Positions 1 through 8,470 are shown, counted from the stretch's first letter. The stretch is DNA of 32,907 nt from Microbacterium esteraromaticum (GCF_900163815.1 NZ_FUKO01000037.1:1-32907); one strand, 5' to 3'. The notes: generated by a model not told the origin, from the letters alone. Translations and numbers: made by a program.

Positions 1-19
1 GCCCGGGGGCGGGGGCGGG

Positions 20-1651
20 TCAGGCCGTGACGTCGCCGACCAGGTGCACCTTGATGCCCATGCCGGCGAACATCGCGGCCTTCGCGATCAGGGCCTTGTC
101 TGCGGTCTCGGCGTCGGGCGCGTAGACGAGCTGCGCGTGGTTCGCCTTGTGACGGGCCATGAACTGGTCGCGGCTCTGGCCGTGCAGCACCACGTGCGCG
201 ATCGGCCACTCGGGGTTGGTCGCGTCCTTGCGGCGCTGCGTCTCCTCGGCGGGCAGCTCGACGACCGATGCTCGGAAGAGGTCGGCCTGCAGCACGCCGT
301 CGGCGATGAACACGCGCGACAGCACGATCTCGCCGGGCTTGGAGACACCGTTCAACGTGGCGCCACCCGCGGGGAAGAATACGTGTCCCTGCCGCCAGCC
401 TTCAGCCTTGTCCCAGCCGCCGAGGTGCGACGCCGGCACCGAGCCCGAGATCTCGTACGCCCACACGAACTGTCCGTCGTAGTCCTCGCCCCAGCGCACG
501 TCGTGCAGGGTGTTGTCGGGCACGAGGCCCATTGCCCGCCAGACCCGGTCGGTGACGAGCGCGTCGACAGCCACGCCCTCATCGGCCTCGTTGAAGTGCG
601 GGAACGCCCTGCCCTCGTGCAGCACCCGCGAGCCGTCGCGCGAGAGCACCGGCGGGCGTTCGGTGGAGTTCAGGATGCCTTCGGCCAGATCGGATGCCGG
701 AACAAGATCCTTCAGCCCCTGCTGGTACTGGATGCCGACAGCATCCAACCCGAAGTCATCGGCGATCCGCAGGGCGGCGATGTACATCTTCATCTGCCAC
801 TGCACCTGCTCGCGGGTGAGCTCGGTGGTGCCGTCCTCGCCGAAGCGGAAGGTCATGCCGTGGTCGATGAGCCAGTCGAAGGCGGCGTCGGCTTCGGCAT
901 CCTTCACCTCGAGCATCTCGGCGTACAGGGCCGACTGGCTCAGCCGCTCCTTGTAGATGCCGGTCTGGTTGAGCAGCTCGTCATCGAAGATGGCGTTGTA
1001 CATGCCCATGCAGCCCTCGTCGAAGACGCCGATGATGGCCTTGTCGGCGCGCAGCTGCGCGGCGAGCGCCTCACCGAGCTGCTTCTCGGCGCTGTCGGGC
1101 AGTGTCGGCAGCGGACGCACGTGCGAGTCGTCGTGCACGATGGTGCCGGTCTCGGTCCACTCGCGGATGCCATCGGTGAACCACTCATCGGTGAAGTCGA
1201 CCGACCAGGTGGTGGAGTATTCCTTGCCCATCTTGGTCAGGCCGGCGTTGAGCCCGAGGAGCCCGACGAGCCCCGGCCAGTCACCGGCGAAGTTCGCCAC
1301 GGTGAGGATGGGGCCCTGGTGGGTGCGCAGCCCCGCGAGCACGTGGTGCGAGTACTGCCAGTTGGCGATCGCGACGATGAGCGGCGCGTCTGTGGGGATC
1401 TTCGTGAAGACCTCCATGCCCATGCGCTGGCTCGAGATGAAGCCGTGCCCGGTCGCGGGATCGACGTCGAATGCGCGGATGACCTTCCAGTCGAGGCCTT
1501 CGAAGACGCGGGTGACGCCCGCTTCGAGGGCGACCTGGGTCGGCCAGCCGCCGATGTTGGCGGCTTCGCGCAAGTCACCGGAGGTGATCAGGTAGGCGGT
1601 CTTGGGGGCGGATGCCGGGCGCTCAGCCACGGTCGGCAGTGTGTAGGCCAT
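20..1651 (-). CDS. L-fucose/L-arabinose isomerase-like protein
   Basis: A 543-residue protein that resembles the L-fucose isomerase superfamily, which interconverts aldoses and ketoses with a divalent metal. The N-terminal half carries the AYLITSGDLREA and VAIANWQYSHHVLAGL segments (about residues 19-30 and 93-109). Acidic and histidine residues that could bind metal lie in FDEGCMGM (210-217), NEADEGVA (354-361) and the C-terminal HKANHAQLVY (501-510); assigning them as active-site residues is inference. The ATG at 1651 is preceded by GGAGAA; the longer open frame upstream runs through the kinase gene and is not credible. It lies 23 bp behind the FGGY kinase, so the two are probably co-transcribed, the isomerase supplying a ketose for the kinase. 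The substrate (L-fucose, D-arabinose or another sugar) cannot be read from the sequence. No aldolase is visible for this pathway because the window ends here. Confidence 0.75.
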   Translation of the reverse strand: MAYTLPTVAERPASAPKTAYLITSGDLREAANIGGWPTQVALEAGVTRVFEGLDWKVIRAFDVDPATGHGFISSQRMGMEVFTKIPTDAPLIVAIANWQYSHHVLAGLRTHQGPILTVANFAGDWPGLVGLLGLNAGLTKMGKEYSTTWSVDFTDEWFTDGIREWTETGTIVHDDSHVRPLPTLPDSAEKQLGEALAAQLRADKAIIGVFDEGCMGMYNAIFDDELLNQTGIYKERLSQSALYAEMLEVKDAEADAAFDWLIDHGMTFRFGEDGTTELTREQVQWQMKMYIAALRIADDFGLDAVGIQYQQGLKDLVPASDLAEGILNSTERPPVLSRDGSRVLHEGRAFPHFNEADEGVAVDALVTDRVWRAMGLVPDNTLHDVRWGEDYDGQFVWAYEISGSVPASHLGGWDKAEGWRQGHVFFPAGGATLNGVSKPGEIVLSRVFIADGVLQADLFRASVVELPAEETQRRKDATNPEWPIAHVVLHGQSRDQFMARHKANHAQLVYAPDAETADKALIAKAAMFAGMGIKVHLVGDVTA

Positions 1652-1674
1652 GATGTTCTCCGTTGGTGATGGGT

Positions 1675-3162
1675 TCAGTGCGTGCGCTGTTCGGCAGCGA
1701 GCTCGTGCACGACGCCGCGGGTGCCGTCGTACAGCCGCAGGTAGCGGTCGAACAGGGCGTCGTATGCGGCCTTGGCTGAAGGGTCGGGCGTAATGGTGTC
1801 GGCGACGGGGTTCCAGTGCTCGATCTGCGGCTTCACGTCGTCGGCGGCGATGGCGGATGCTGCCAGGAACGCCGCACCATAGCTGGCGCCGATGGTGGTC
1901 TCGGGCACTTCCTGCACGAGCCCGGTGGCATCCGACACGATCTGCAGCCAGAGCCGGCCCTGGGTTCCGCCGCCTACGGCGACGATGCGCCGGATGTCCG
2001 CGCCGGCAGCGCGCATGGTCTCGACGTTGTGGCGCACCCCGAGGGCCGTGGCCTCGAGCGCGGCGCGATACAGGTCGCCGCGGCCGTGGCGCAGGGTGAG
2101 CCCGGCGATCACACCCCTGGCATCCGGATCCTGGATCGGCGTGCGCTCCCCCGCGAAATACGGGAGCATCACCAGACCGCGTGCGCCAGGCCCTGACTCG
2201 GCGGCCTCGGCGAGAAGCTGGGGGTAATCGGCATCCGTGAGGTCTTTCAGCCATGCGGTCAGCGCACCCGATGCCGCGAGCCCGCCAGCGAGGTTGCGGG
2301 TTCCGGCGAAGGCACCTGCCGTCGTCCACATCGACGGCGTGCGCAGGGTGTCTTCACCGGTGGCGATGAGGAACATCGTGGTGCCGTACATCAGCATCAG
2401 GTCGCCGACGCCGTGCGCGCCGACGCTGACGGCTTCTGTCCAGGCGTCGATGGTTCCGACGATGACGGGGGTGCCGAGCGGGATGCCGGTGAGCTCGGAT
2501 GCTGCCGCGGTCACCGTGCCCGCGATGTCACCTGCCCACGCAAGTGCGGGCTGTTCGATCGTGGCGGCGTACTGCTGCCACCAGGGTTCGTACCAGCACT
2601 CGTTCTCGATGTCGTAGAACGGTGAGGTCTGGCTGGCGGACTGGTGATCGAGCACATAGGCCCCGGTGAGCCTGCGGGCCAGCCACGATGCCGGCATGAA
2701 GAGGCGGCGAGCGCGGGCATAGGAATCGGGGTCTTCATCGGCAACCCAGACGATCTTCGCGCCACCGGCCTGCGAGGTGAGGACCGATCCGCCGATGCGG
2801 GTGATCTCGTCCTGACCGAGTTCGTCGGTGAGCCGGGTGATCTGCGTGGTCGAGCGGCTGTCGACGCCGTAGAGGATCGCAGGGCGCACTGGCTCGTCGT
2901 TCTCATCGGCGAGCAGCACGCACGGGCCCATGCCGCTGACGCCGACCGCGACGACCTCGGCATCCTGATGCCCGTCGAGCAGCTCGCGGGCGATCTGGAC
3001 GAACTCGTCCCACCAGATGCGGCCATCCATCTCGACCCAGCCGGCATGCGGTCGCGCGACGTCATGCGCGCGGGTCGCCGAGGCGATGATCGTCCCGTCT
3101 TCGGCGACGAGGACGCCCTTGCTGCTGGATGTGCCGATATCCACCCCGAGGGTGCATCGCAT
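1675..3162 (-). CDS. FGGY-family carbohydrate kinase
   Basis: A 495-residue sugar kinase of the FGGY family, the usual length for xylulokinase, fuculokinase and gluconokinase-type enzymes. The phosphate-1 motif DIGTSSSKG is at residues 8-16. GVDSRS follows at 99-104. The likely catalytic aspartate lies in VGTIDAWTEAVSVGA (D239), and the adenosine-site glycine motif VGGGTQGRLW lies at about 396-405. The family transfers the ATP gamma-phosphate to a ketose or sugar alcohol in the cytoplasm. The start at 3162 is fixed by AAGGAGGA ten bases upstream. The gene is first in a probable kinase-isomerase operon under an operator-overlapped promoter (3194-3223), behind a LacI-type regulator gene. With an isomerase of the fucose/arabinose type as partner, a ketose kinase is the most economical reading; the exact sugar is unknown. 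Confidence 0.88.
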   Translation of the reverse strand: MRCTLGVDIGTSSSKGVLVAEDGTIIASATRAHDVARPHAGWVEMDGRIWWDEFVQIARELLDGHQDAEVVAVGVSGMGPCVLLADENDEPVRPAILYGVDSRSTTQITRLTDELGQDEITRIGGSVLTSQAGGAKIVWVADEDPDSYARARRLFMPASWLARRLTGAYVLDHQSASQTSPFYDIENECWYEPWWQQYAATIEQPALAWAGDIAGTVTAAASELTGIPLGTPVIVGTIDAWTEAVSVGAHGVGDLMLMYGTTMFLIATGEDTLRTPSMWTTAGAFAGTRNLAGGLAASGALTAWLKDLTDADYPQLLAEAAESGPGARGLVMLPYFAGERTPIQDPDARGVIAGLTLRHGRGDLYRAALEATALGVRHNVETMRAAGADIRRIVAVGGGTQGRLWLQIVSDATGLVQEVPETTIGASYGAAFLAASAIAADDVKPQIEHWNPVADTITPDPSAKAAYDALFDRYLRLYDGTRGVVHELAAEQRTH

Positions 3163-3193
3163 GTCGTCCTCCTTGATATGACAAGCTGCTCAC

Positions 3194-3223
3194 AGCGTAC
3201 GCGAAATCGATTTCATGATGCAA
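3194..3223 (-). promoter_or_regulatory. Promoter of the kinase-isomerase operon
   Basis: Read on the minus strand, TTGCAT (3223-3218) and TACGCT (3199-3194) form a sigma70-like -35/-10 pair with an 18-bp spacer, about 32 bases before the kinase ATG. The operator at 3203-3214 fills most of the spacer, so a bound repressor would block RNA polymerase. Prediction from sequence only. Confidence 0.5.
3203..3214. promoter_or_regulatory. Palindromic LacI-type operator
   Basis: GAAATCGATTTC is a perfect 12-bp palindrome with a central CG, the symmetry typical of LacI/GalR-family operators. It sits between the -35 and -10 boxes of the kinase promoter and directly behind the LacI-family gene, which is its most likely partner. 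Confidence 0.6.
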
Positions 3224-3253
3224 GGACGACAGTGTCTGCGAACAATATGCCAA

Positions 3254-4231
3254 TCAGCGAACGGCGCTAGCCGCCTGCACTTCGTTGCGCAGCACGACGG
3301 TGCGCGCCGGCTGCTTGTCGCCGCGGATGCGGGCCAGCAGCATCCGTGCGGCCATGACGCCCATGTGCCGGGCCGGGAGCCGCACGACGGTGACCGCACT
3401 GGGAGACAGCGTGGTGAACGGCAGCGATCCGATGACCGCGACGCCGAGCTCGGGGGGCGTCAGCGAATGCTCGGTGAGCACCTGGATCGCGCCGACTCCG
3501 ATGAGGTTGTTGCCGGCGACGACGGCATCCGGCGGTTCCGGCAGCGCGAGCAGCTCTTCCATCACGCTGCGCCCGCCATCCACGCGGAACGACGAGTAGC
3601 GCAGCAGATCCAGCGGCGCCTCCAACCCCGCCGCCCGGTGCGCCAGCAACCATCCTTCCGCGCGATCGGTCGCCGTCTCGATGTGCTCCGGCCCGCCGAT
3701 GTACGCCACCCGTCGGTAGGACTTCAGCAGGTGCTCCGTGGCCTGTCGTCCCGCGTCGCGGTTGGCCATCACGACGCCATCGATGTCGTGGCCGGTGCTG
3801 CGGTCGACGGCGACGACAGGGCGCCCGGTCGCGAGGATCTCGTCGAGGTTCGTGGAGTCCGACGCCGCCGCCAGGATCACTCCGGACATGTTCTCGGCCA
3901 TGGCGATGCGCAGATACGTGAGCTCTTTCTCGACCTGCGCATCCGAATTGCACAGCACGACCGAGTAGCCGGCCTCGCTGGCGACGTCTTCCACCCCTCG
4001 CGCCATCTCGGTGAAGTACGGGTTCTCGATATCGGGAATGACGAGCGCGATGACTTCCGAACTCTGTCGCCGCAACGTCCGCGCGGCGCGGTTCGGCGTG
4101 AAGTTCAGCTCCTTGGCGGCGGCGCGCACGGCCGTGACCTTGTCGGCCGACACGCTCGTGCCGTTGAATACGCGCGATACCGTCGCCGGGGAGACGCCTG
4201 CCAGCTTTGCGACGTCATAGATCGTGGCCAT
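3254..4231 (-). CDS. LacI-family transcriptional regulator
   Basis: A 325-residue LacI/GalR-family regulator of normal length. The N-terminal helix-turn-helix and hinge are clear (IYDVAKLAGVSPATVSRVFN at about residues 4-23, then ADKVTAVRAAAKELNFTPN), followed by a periplasmic-binding-protein-like effector domain (LVIPDIENPYFTEMARGVE at about 63-81). GGAGGTCCG in front of the ATG at 4231 fixes the start. It is encoded directly upstream of the kinase and isomerase genes on the same strand, with a perfect palindrome in the 91-bp gap, so it probably represses that operon until a sugar or sugar phosphate binds. It lies downstream of the DapA-like gene but is separated from it by 164 bp containing a large inverted repeat, so it is likely transcribed on its own. 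Confidence 0.92.
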   Translation of the reverse strand: MATIYDVAKLAGVSPATVSRVFNGTSVSADKVTAVRAAAKELNFTPNRAARTLRRQSSEVIALVIPDIENPYFTEMARGVEDVASEAGYSVVLCNSDAQVEKELTYLRIAMAENMSGVILAAASDSTNLDEILATGRPVVAVDRSTGHDIDGVVMANRDAGRQATEHLLKSYRRVAYIGGPEHIETATDRAEGWLLAHRAAGLEAPLDLLRYSSFRVDGGRSVMEELLALPEPPDAVVAGNNLIGVGAIQVLTEHSLTPPELGVAVIGSLPFTTLSPSAVTVVRLPARHMGVMAARMLLARIRGDKQPARTVVLRNEVQAASAVR

Positions 4232-4240
4232 CGGACCTCC

Positions 4241-4256
4241 TGAATCCGCTGATTCA
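4241..4256. promoter_or_regulatory. Imperfect palindrome at the lacI-family gene start
   Basis: TGAATCCGCTGATTCA has 6-bp inverted arms and lies just upstream of the ribosome-binding site of the LacI-family gene. Its half-site GAATC resembles the GAAATC half-site at 3203, so it could be an autoregulatory operator. Weak evidence. Confidence 0.3.
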
Positions 4257-4277
4257 CCCTACCCAGCGCCCCCATAG

Positions 4278-4344
4278 CGAGAAACCACATCCCGCACGAG
4301 AAACCACGCCAGGCGTGATTTCTCGAACTGAATGTGGTTTCTCG
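4278..4344. repeat. Nested inverted repeat of four CGAGAAACCAC units
   Basis: Four copies of a CGAGAAACCAC-like word occur in 67 bp. The outer pair (4278-4290 and 4332-4344) is a perfect 13-bp inverted repeat. The inner pair (4297-4310 and 4312-4325) is a 14-bp inverted repeat with one mismatch and a 1-base centre. The element can fold as a cruciform or as nested hairpins. It lies between the end of the DapA-like gene and the start of the lacI-family gene, where it could act as a terminator, or it could be a dispersed palindromic (REP-like) element. Confidence 0.7.
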
Positions 4345-4395
4345 ACGAGGTGGGTACGAACGGCACAACCCGTCCGTCGTTCGCGAGTCCGCGCG

Positions 4396-5265
4396 TCAGG
4401 CGTGCGCAGACACGACGCGAGCAACTTCCGCCCGCGCTGCAGCATCCGGCTCATCGAGCGCCATGCGGCAATACGCATCGGTCACGCCGAGCACCCGATA
4501 GCCCTCCTTCATCCGCGCCATGTCGCCACCGATCGACGCGACGACCTCATCCACCGAGCGCTGCGCGACCGCCACAGCCTCCGCATCCCCCGAGCGTCCG
4601 GCATCCGCCAGCGCACGGAACGGCTTCGGCGTCACCGACGACACTCCCGAAACAACGCCCTGGGCACCTGCCTCCACGGCAGCGATCAAATCGCGGTCGG
4701 CGCCGGTGTACAGCTCGAAATCCGCGGGCACAGCCGCGCGGTACGTGGCGATGTCATCCAGCGACAGTTCGCTGACCTTCGCGCCGACGACGTTCGGCAG
4801 CGTCGAAAGGCGCACGAGCAGCTCCGGCGACACTGGTTTTCCGCTGCGCGCCGGGTAGATGTACACATACAGCCGGCCATCGCCGACAGCATCCGACACC
4901 GCGCGGAAGTAATCGAATACCGCGTCGTCCGACGAGCGCAGGTAGTACGGCGTCAGCGCGGCGAACTCGGTCGCGCCGAGGTCGCGCGCGATACGCGTGA
5001 GCCGGACCGCTTCGAACGTGCTCGGCCGGCCGACGTGCACGACCACTCGCATCCGCGCCGCGATCTCATCAAGCGCCGCGCCGACGAGAGCGGTGAACTC
5101 CTCGACGTCGACGGCCGGGAACTCACCCGTGGTGCCGAGAACGAACGCGCCCTCGTTGCCGGAGTCTGCCACGTATCGGAAGATCGCCCGCGACCCCTCG
5201 AGATCGAGCGATCCGTCGCGGTGGAATGCGGTGGGAATCGCAGTGAGGATGTCGTACCGGGTCAC
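4396..5265 (-). CDS. DapA/N-acetylneuraminate lyase superfamily protein
   Basis: A 289-residue class I aldolase of the dihydrodipicolinate synthase/N-acetylneuraminate lyase superfamily. The carboxylate-binding motif GTTGE is at residues 44-48, the tyrosine of YIYP is at 137, and the Schiff-base lysine in VVGAKVSE is at 163. The family condenses or cleaves pyruvate-containing substrates, or dehydrates sugar acids. The GTG start at 5265 overlaps the tctA stop as GTGA and has GGAG 8 bases upstream; the much longer open frame beyond it is a shadow of tctA. Coupling to a tripartite tricarboxylate transporter and a GntR regulator points to catabolism of an imported organic or sugar acid rather than lysine synthesis. 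The substrate cannot be assigned; candidates include deoxy-sugar acids such as 5-dehydro-4-deoxyglucarate. Confidence 0.85.
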   Translation of the reverse strand: MTRYDILTAIPTAFHRDGSLDLEGSRAIFRYVADSGNEGAFVLGTTGEFPAVDVEEFTALVGAALDEIAARMRVVVHVGRPSTFEAVRLTRIARDLGATEFAALTPYYLRSSDDAVFDYFRAVSDAVGDGRLYVYIYPARSGKPVSPELLVRLSTLPNVVGAKVSELSLDDIATYRAAVPADFELYTGADRDLIAAVEAGAQGVVSGVSSVTPKPFRALADAGRSGDAEAVAVAQRSVDEVVASIGGDMARMKEGYRVLGVTDAYCRMALDEPDAAARAEVARVVSAHA

Positions 5266-6911
5266 TTCTCGTTCTCCTTCGTGTTGCGGCGCGCACGGCG
5301 CTCGCTCTTCTTGTCGATGTTGCGCACCGTCGAGGTGAGCAGGTCGGGCTGTGCCGCGAGGTCTTCGCGCGCGTGGGCGATCTGGGCGATGCTCTCGGTG
5401 TGCAGCACCGATTCTTCGAACGAGGCGCGGGCCGCACGAGGCTTGCGTGCCGCCCGGATGGCCGGCATCACGACCGACAGCACGGCCAGCAGCAGCAGGG
5501 CGATCGCGATCGGGCTGACCACTTCGAAAAATGGCTTGGTCGGCAGGATCGACATCGTTCGCGCCAGATTCTCTTCGGCAAGAGGTCCGAGCAGCAGGCC
5601 CAGCACCACTGGTCCCGCGGGCACCTGCATCCGCTTCATCAGCACGCCGATCACACCGAACACCAGCATGGTGACCACAGTCGACAGGCTGTTCGATGTG
5701 GCATAGGTGCCGATGATGCAGAAGATCAGGATGCCGCTCCACAGGTACGGCTGCGGCACATCGAGCAGCTTCACCATCCCCTTCATGCGCACCAGGCTCA
5801 GCGCCAGCGACAGAATCGTCGCGATGAACATGATGGCCGCGATCGAGACGACGAGGTCAGGACGGTTCGTGAACAGGTTCGGACCGGGCGTGATGCCCCA
5901 GATGATCATCGATCCGATCATCACGGCCATCACCGAGTCGCCCGGAATGCCCAGCGCCATCGTCGTCGTGAGCGAGCCGCCGAGGGTCGCGCTGGATGCC
6001 GTGTCGGATGCTGCGACGCCCTCGATCGATCCCTTGCCGAACATTTCCGGATGCTTCGAGGCCTTGCGCGCCTGCTCCCAGCCGATGAGGCCCGCGATGT
6101 CGCCGCCCGCCGCAGGAATCAGTCCGACACCGAGCCCGACCACTCCGCCGACGGCCGTAGCCCGGCCGCTCTGCTTGAGTTCGGCGCGGTTGGGCCACCA
6201 GCGTCCGAGCGCCGAGATCGGCCGCACCTTCGAGGCTCGATAAGTCAGCAGCTGGTCGAAGAGTTCTGCGATGCCGAACAGCCCGATGATGACGGCGATG
6301 AAGTTGACGCCCTCGACGAGTTCGAGCACACCGAAGGTGAATCGCTGATCGGCGGTGGCGGCGTACGTGCCGACGGTGCCGAGCATGAGCCCGAACAGGC
6401 CGGCAAGGATGCCCTTCAGCATCGACTTCGACGAAATGCCGATCATGATCGCGATGCCGAAGACGACCAGCGCGAACAGTTCAGGAGACTTGAAGTAGTC
6501 GCGAGCGAAGTGCGCGATCGGCACCGCCGCGATCGAGAACAGCACAAGAGAAGCGAGGATGCCGACGGCGGAGACGATCGCGGACATCGTCAGGGCGAGC
6601 CCCGCCTTGCCCTGCTTGGCCATCGGATAGCCGTCGAGAGTGGTCGCGATGGATGCCGGTGTACCGGGCGTATTGATGAGGATCGACGGCACACGATCGC
6701 CGAAGTTCGCTGCGACATAGATGGTCAGCAGCACGGCGAGGCCCTGCACGGGCTCGAGGGTCATCGTGAAGCCCGCTGCGAGCGCCACAGCCATAGTGGC
6801 GGTGATGCCGGGGAATGCGCCGACCATGAAGCCGAGCATCAGCCCGACGCCCATGTAGAGCAGGATCGAGATGTCGAGGAGAGAGTTCAGACCTTCGATG
6901 AGCGGGGTCAC
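5262..6911 (-). CDS. tctA: Tripartite tricarboxylate transporter large membrane subunit TctA
   Basis: A 549-residue polytopic membrane protein, the large channel subunit of a TctCBA-type secondary transporter that uses a binding protein to import carboxylates. Family hallmarks are the N-terminal glycine-rich helix ending in GAFPGITATMA, the INTPGTPASIATTLDGYP segment, and the central GLIPAAGGDIAGLIGWEQA and ALGIPGDSVMAV motifs. The start is the GTG at 6911, which overlaps the tctB stop as GTGA; an in-frame extension back to 7517 would run through tctB and is rejected. After the last membrane helix there is a basic C-terminal tail of about 75 residues (RAARKPRAAR to the end), probably cytoplasmic and longer than usual. 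The downstream DapA-like gene is translationally coupled. Confidence 0.93.
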   Translation of the reverse strand: MTPLIEGLNSLLDISILLYMGVGLMLGFMVGAFPGITATMAVALAAGFTMTLEPVQGLAVLLTIYVAANFGDRVPSILINTPGTPASIATTLDGYPMAKQGKAGLALTMSAIVSAVGILASLVLFSIAAVPIAHFARDYFKSPELFALVVFGIAIMIGISSKSMLKGILAGLFGLMLGTVGTYAATADQRFTFGVLELVEGVNFIAVIIGLFGIAELFDQLLTYRASKVRPISALGRWWPNRAELKQSGRATAVGGVVGLGVGLIPAAGGDIAGLIGWEQARKASKHPEMFGKGSIEGVAASDTASSATLGGSLTTTMALGIPGDSVMAVMIGSMIIWGITPGPNLFTNRPDLVVSIAAIMFIATILSLALSLVRMKGMVKLLDVPQPYLWSGILIFCIIGTYATSNSLSTVVTMLVFGVIGVLMKRMQVPAGPVVLGLLLGPLAEENLARTMSILPTKPFFEVVSPIAIALLLLAVLSVVMPAIRAARKPRAARASFEESVLHTESIAQIAHAREDLAAQPDLLTSTVRNIDKKSERRARRNTKENEK

Positions 6912-7426
6912 AGCGGAATCCTCAGAAGCAAGCCGAAGACGACGTAGACGAACGTCGTCACGACGACGGAGTAGATGATGAGGCTGAGCCAGCGACGGTG
7001 GCCGTATAGCCACATCAATGCGGCCATCAGCACACCGGCCGCGATCGGGAACACCTCGATGCGATAGCCGAACACGATCACTGAGCTCAGCGACCACGCG
7101 GCGATGAAGACGGCCGAGATGACGAGAGTGAGAGCGACCCGCATGACACCGCCGGGCTGAAGCCGCTCGACGTCTTCGCGCTCCATCGCCGGGCGGGTGA
7201 TCGCGAAGACGAGCAGCACGATGGCGGCGACCACGGCCGAGACACCGATCACCGTCGGCCAGAACCGGGCGTCGATCTGCCCGGGTGCGGACTCGCGGCG
7301 CAGCGAGATCTGCGTGGTGAGCACGAGATAGCCCGCCGCGACCGCGAGTGCCACCGCCGCGAACGCGATCTCCAGGGGGCGGGAAGAAGCCGCCCCCTGG
7401 TAGTCGTCTTCGACGATGTCGGTCAT
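6908..7426 (-). CDS. tctB: Tripartite tricarboxylate transporter small membrane subunit TctB
   Basis: A 172-residue membrane protein with a short cytoplasmic N-terminus, hydrophobic segments at about residues 18-38, 54-75, 95-140 (probably two helices) and 147-168, and a poorly conserved sequence, as expected for TctB. It lies between tctC and tctA in the order typical of this transporter class. Its ATG at 7426 shares one base with the tctC stop (TGATG), and its own stop overlaps the tctA start (GTGA), so the three subunits are translationally coupled. It is thought to assist assembly or function of the TctA channel. Assignment rests on position, size and membrane pattern rather than on strong motifs. 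Confidence 0.85.
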   Translation of the reverse strand: MTDIVEDDYQGAASSRPLEIAFAAVALAVAAGYLVLTTQISLRRESAPGQIDARFWPTVIGVSAVVAAIVLLVFAITRPAMEREDVERLQPGGVMRVALTLVISAVFIAAWSLSSVIVFGYRIEVFPIAAGVLMAALMWLYGHRRWLSLIIYSVVVTTFVYVVFGLLLRIPL

Positions 7427-8391
7427 CAGCCGAGCAGGTCCTTGAACAGGTTGAACTGCTCGCCGACGTAGCTGGACCAGTCAGCCGAGTCGCGGTAGAC
7501 GACCAGGTTTCCGGCATCCTTCTGGAACTTCTGGTACGAATCCGAATCGACGGCCTCCTTGACGGCCGACTCGAGCGTCTGCTTCACGTCATCCGGAAGG
7601 CCCTTCGGCGCATAGATGCCGCCCCAGCCACCGAACTCGACCTTCTCGCCGATCGCCTCTTCGACAGTGGGCACGTCTGCGGCATCCGGGTGACGCTCGT
7701 CGTGCATGACCGCGAGGATGCGCACGGCGTCGCCCTGCGCGAGCGCCTCGCCGAGACCCGAGACGGCGGCGACCGTCTCACCGGATGCTGCTGCACCGAC
7801 CGCTGTGGCTCCGCCGTCATACGGAACGGGTGTGAAGGTGGCGCCGGTTGCGTCACCTAGCCCGAGCGTTGCGGCCTCCCAGATGGAGCCGGCACCGGAG
7901 TTGGCAACCGTCACGGCTCCAGACTTGGCCTTGGCGACGAGGTCTTCCAGCGACTCGATGCCGCTGTTCGCGCCGACGGTCACGACGCCGGGTGCCAACA
8001 TGATCTGACCGAGCAGATCGTAGTTCTCGGGGAGCACGTTGGCGCCCTGGGTGGTGTTGAGCATGGCGATCTCGACGGGCGCGAAGCCGATGACGTAGCC
8101 ATCGGGATCCTGTGATCCGACGTACTCCATGGCGAGAGCACCGGCAGCGCCAGGCATGTTCTCGGGAATGACGCTGACGTCGAGGATGTTCTCGAGCTCG
8201 GATGCCAGCGCGCGCGACGACAGATCAGAACCGCCGCCGGGGTTCGCCTGGATGATCAGGCGGATGTCCTTCTCGGGGAAGGCCGACTCGGCGCCGGCCT
8301 CGTCGACTTTCGTGCATCCCGACAGGATGAGTGCAGTTGCGGCGACCGCGGCGATGGCGCCGGTCACACGGGTCAGTCTGATGCGGGGCAT
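7426..8391 (-). CDS. tctC: Tripartite tricarboxylate transporter solute-binding lipoprotein TctC
   Basis: A 321-residue extracytoplasmic solute receptor of the TctC/Bug family. A lipoprotein signal peptide ends in the lipobox LSGC with cysteine 26, expected to anchor the protein to the membrane surface. The mature part begins FPEKDIRLIIQANPGGGSDLSSRALA, the usual Bug-family N-terminal strand and ligand-carboxylate loop, and continues through NMPGAAGALAMEYV and FTPVPYDGGATAVGAAASGE. GAGGAG precedes the ATG at 8391. It is the first gene of the tctC-tctB-tctA-lyase operon, 139 bp from the GntR regulator gene and behind an operator-covered promoter. The ligand is probably a carboxylate or sugar acid; the sequence does not identify which. 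Confidence 0.93.
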   Translation of the reverse strand: MPRIRLTRVTGAIAAVAATALILSGCTKVDEAGAESAFPEKDIRLIIQANPGGGSDLSSRALASELENILDVSVIPENMPGAAGALAMEYVGSQDPDGYVIGFAPVEIAMLNTTQGANVLPENYDLLGQIMLAPGVVTVGANSGIESLEDLVAKAKSGAVTVANSGAGSIWEAATLGLGDATGATFTPVPYDGGATAVGAAASGETVAAVSGLGEALAQGDAVRILAVMHDERHPDAADVPTVEEAIGEKVEFGGWGGIYAPKGLPDDVKQTLESAVKEAVDSDSYQKFQKDAGNLVVYRDSADWSSYVGEQFNLFKDLLG

Positions 8392-8411
8392 CGTTGCTCC
8401 TCGGTGCTGTG

Positions 8412-8433
8412 TGTCGACCGGGTTGTCGACTGT
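8412..8433. promoter_or_regulatory. Two additional TGTCGAC operator half-sites
   Basis: TGTCGAC at 8412-8418 and TTGTCGACTGT at 8423-8433 repeat the core of the larger palindrome at 8447-8470 and of the site at 9207-9223. They lie between the tctC promoter and its ribosome-binding site, and could be extra contacts for the GntR regulator. Confidence 0.4.
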
Positions 8434-8437
8434 CGCG

Positions 8438-8467
8438 AGCGTATCAGTGTCGACTGTTAACAGTCAA
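8438..8467 (-). promoter_or_regulatory. tctC operon promoter
   Basis: On the minus strand, TTGACT (8467-8462) and TACGCT (8443-8438) form a -35/-10 pair with an 18-bp spacer, 46 bases before the tctC ATG. The palindromic operator at 8447-8470 covers the -35 box and most of the spacer, the expected layout for repression. Confidence 0.55.
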
Positions 8468-8470
8468 CAC
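8447..8470. promoter_or_regulatory. GntR-type operator in the tctC promoter
   Basis: A 24-bp palindrome centred on GTTAAC, with arms GTGTCGACTGTT and AACAGTCAACAC; only one symmetric position pair mismatches. The core TGTCGACTGTT is repeated in front of the gntR gene (9207-9223), which supports one shared regulator. Confidence 0.65.

Noticed and set aside
5262..7517. TctA extended to 7517
   Set aside because: The extra 200 residues run through tctB in another frame, are Arg-rich, and the GTG overlap at 6911 is the normal coupled start.
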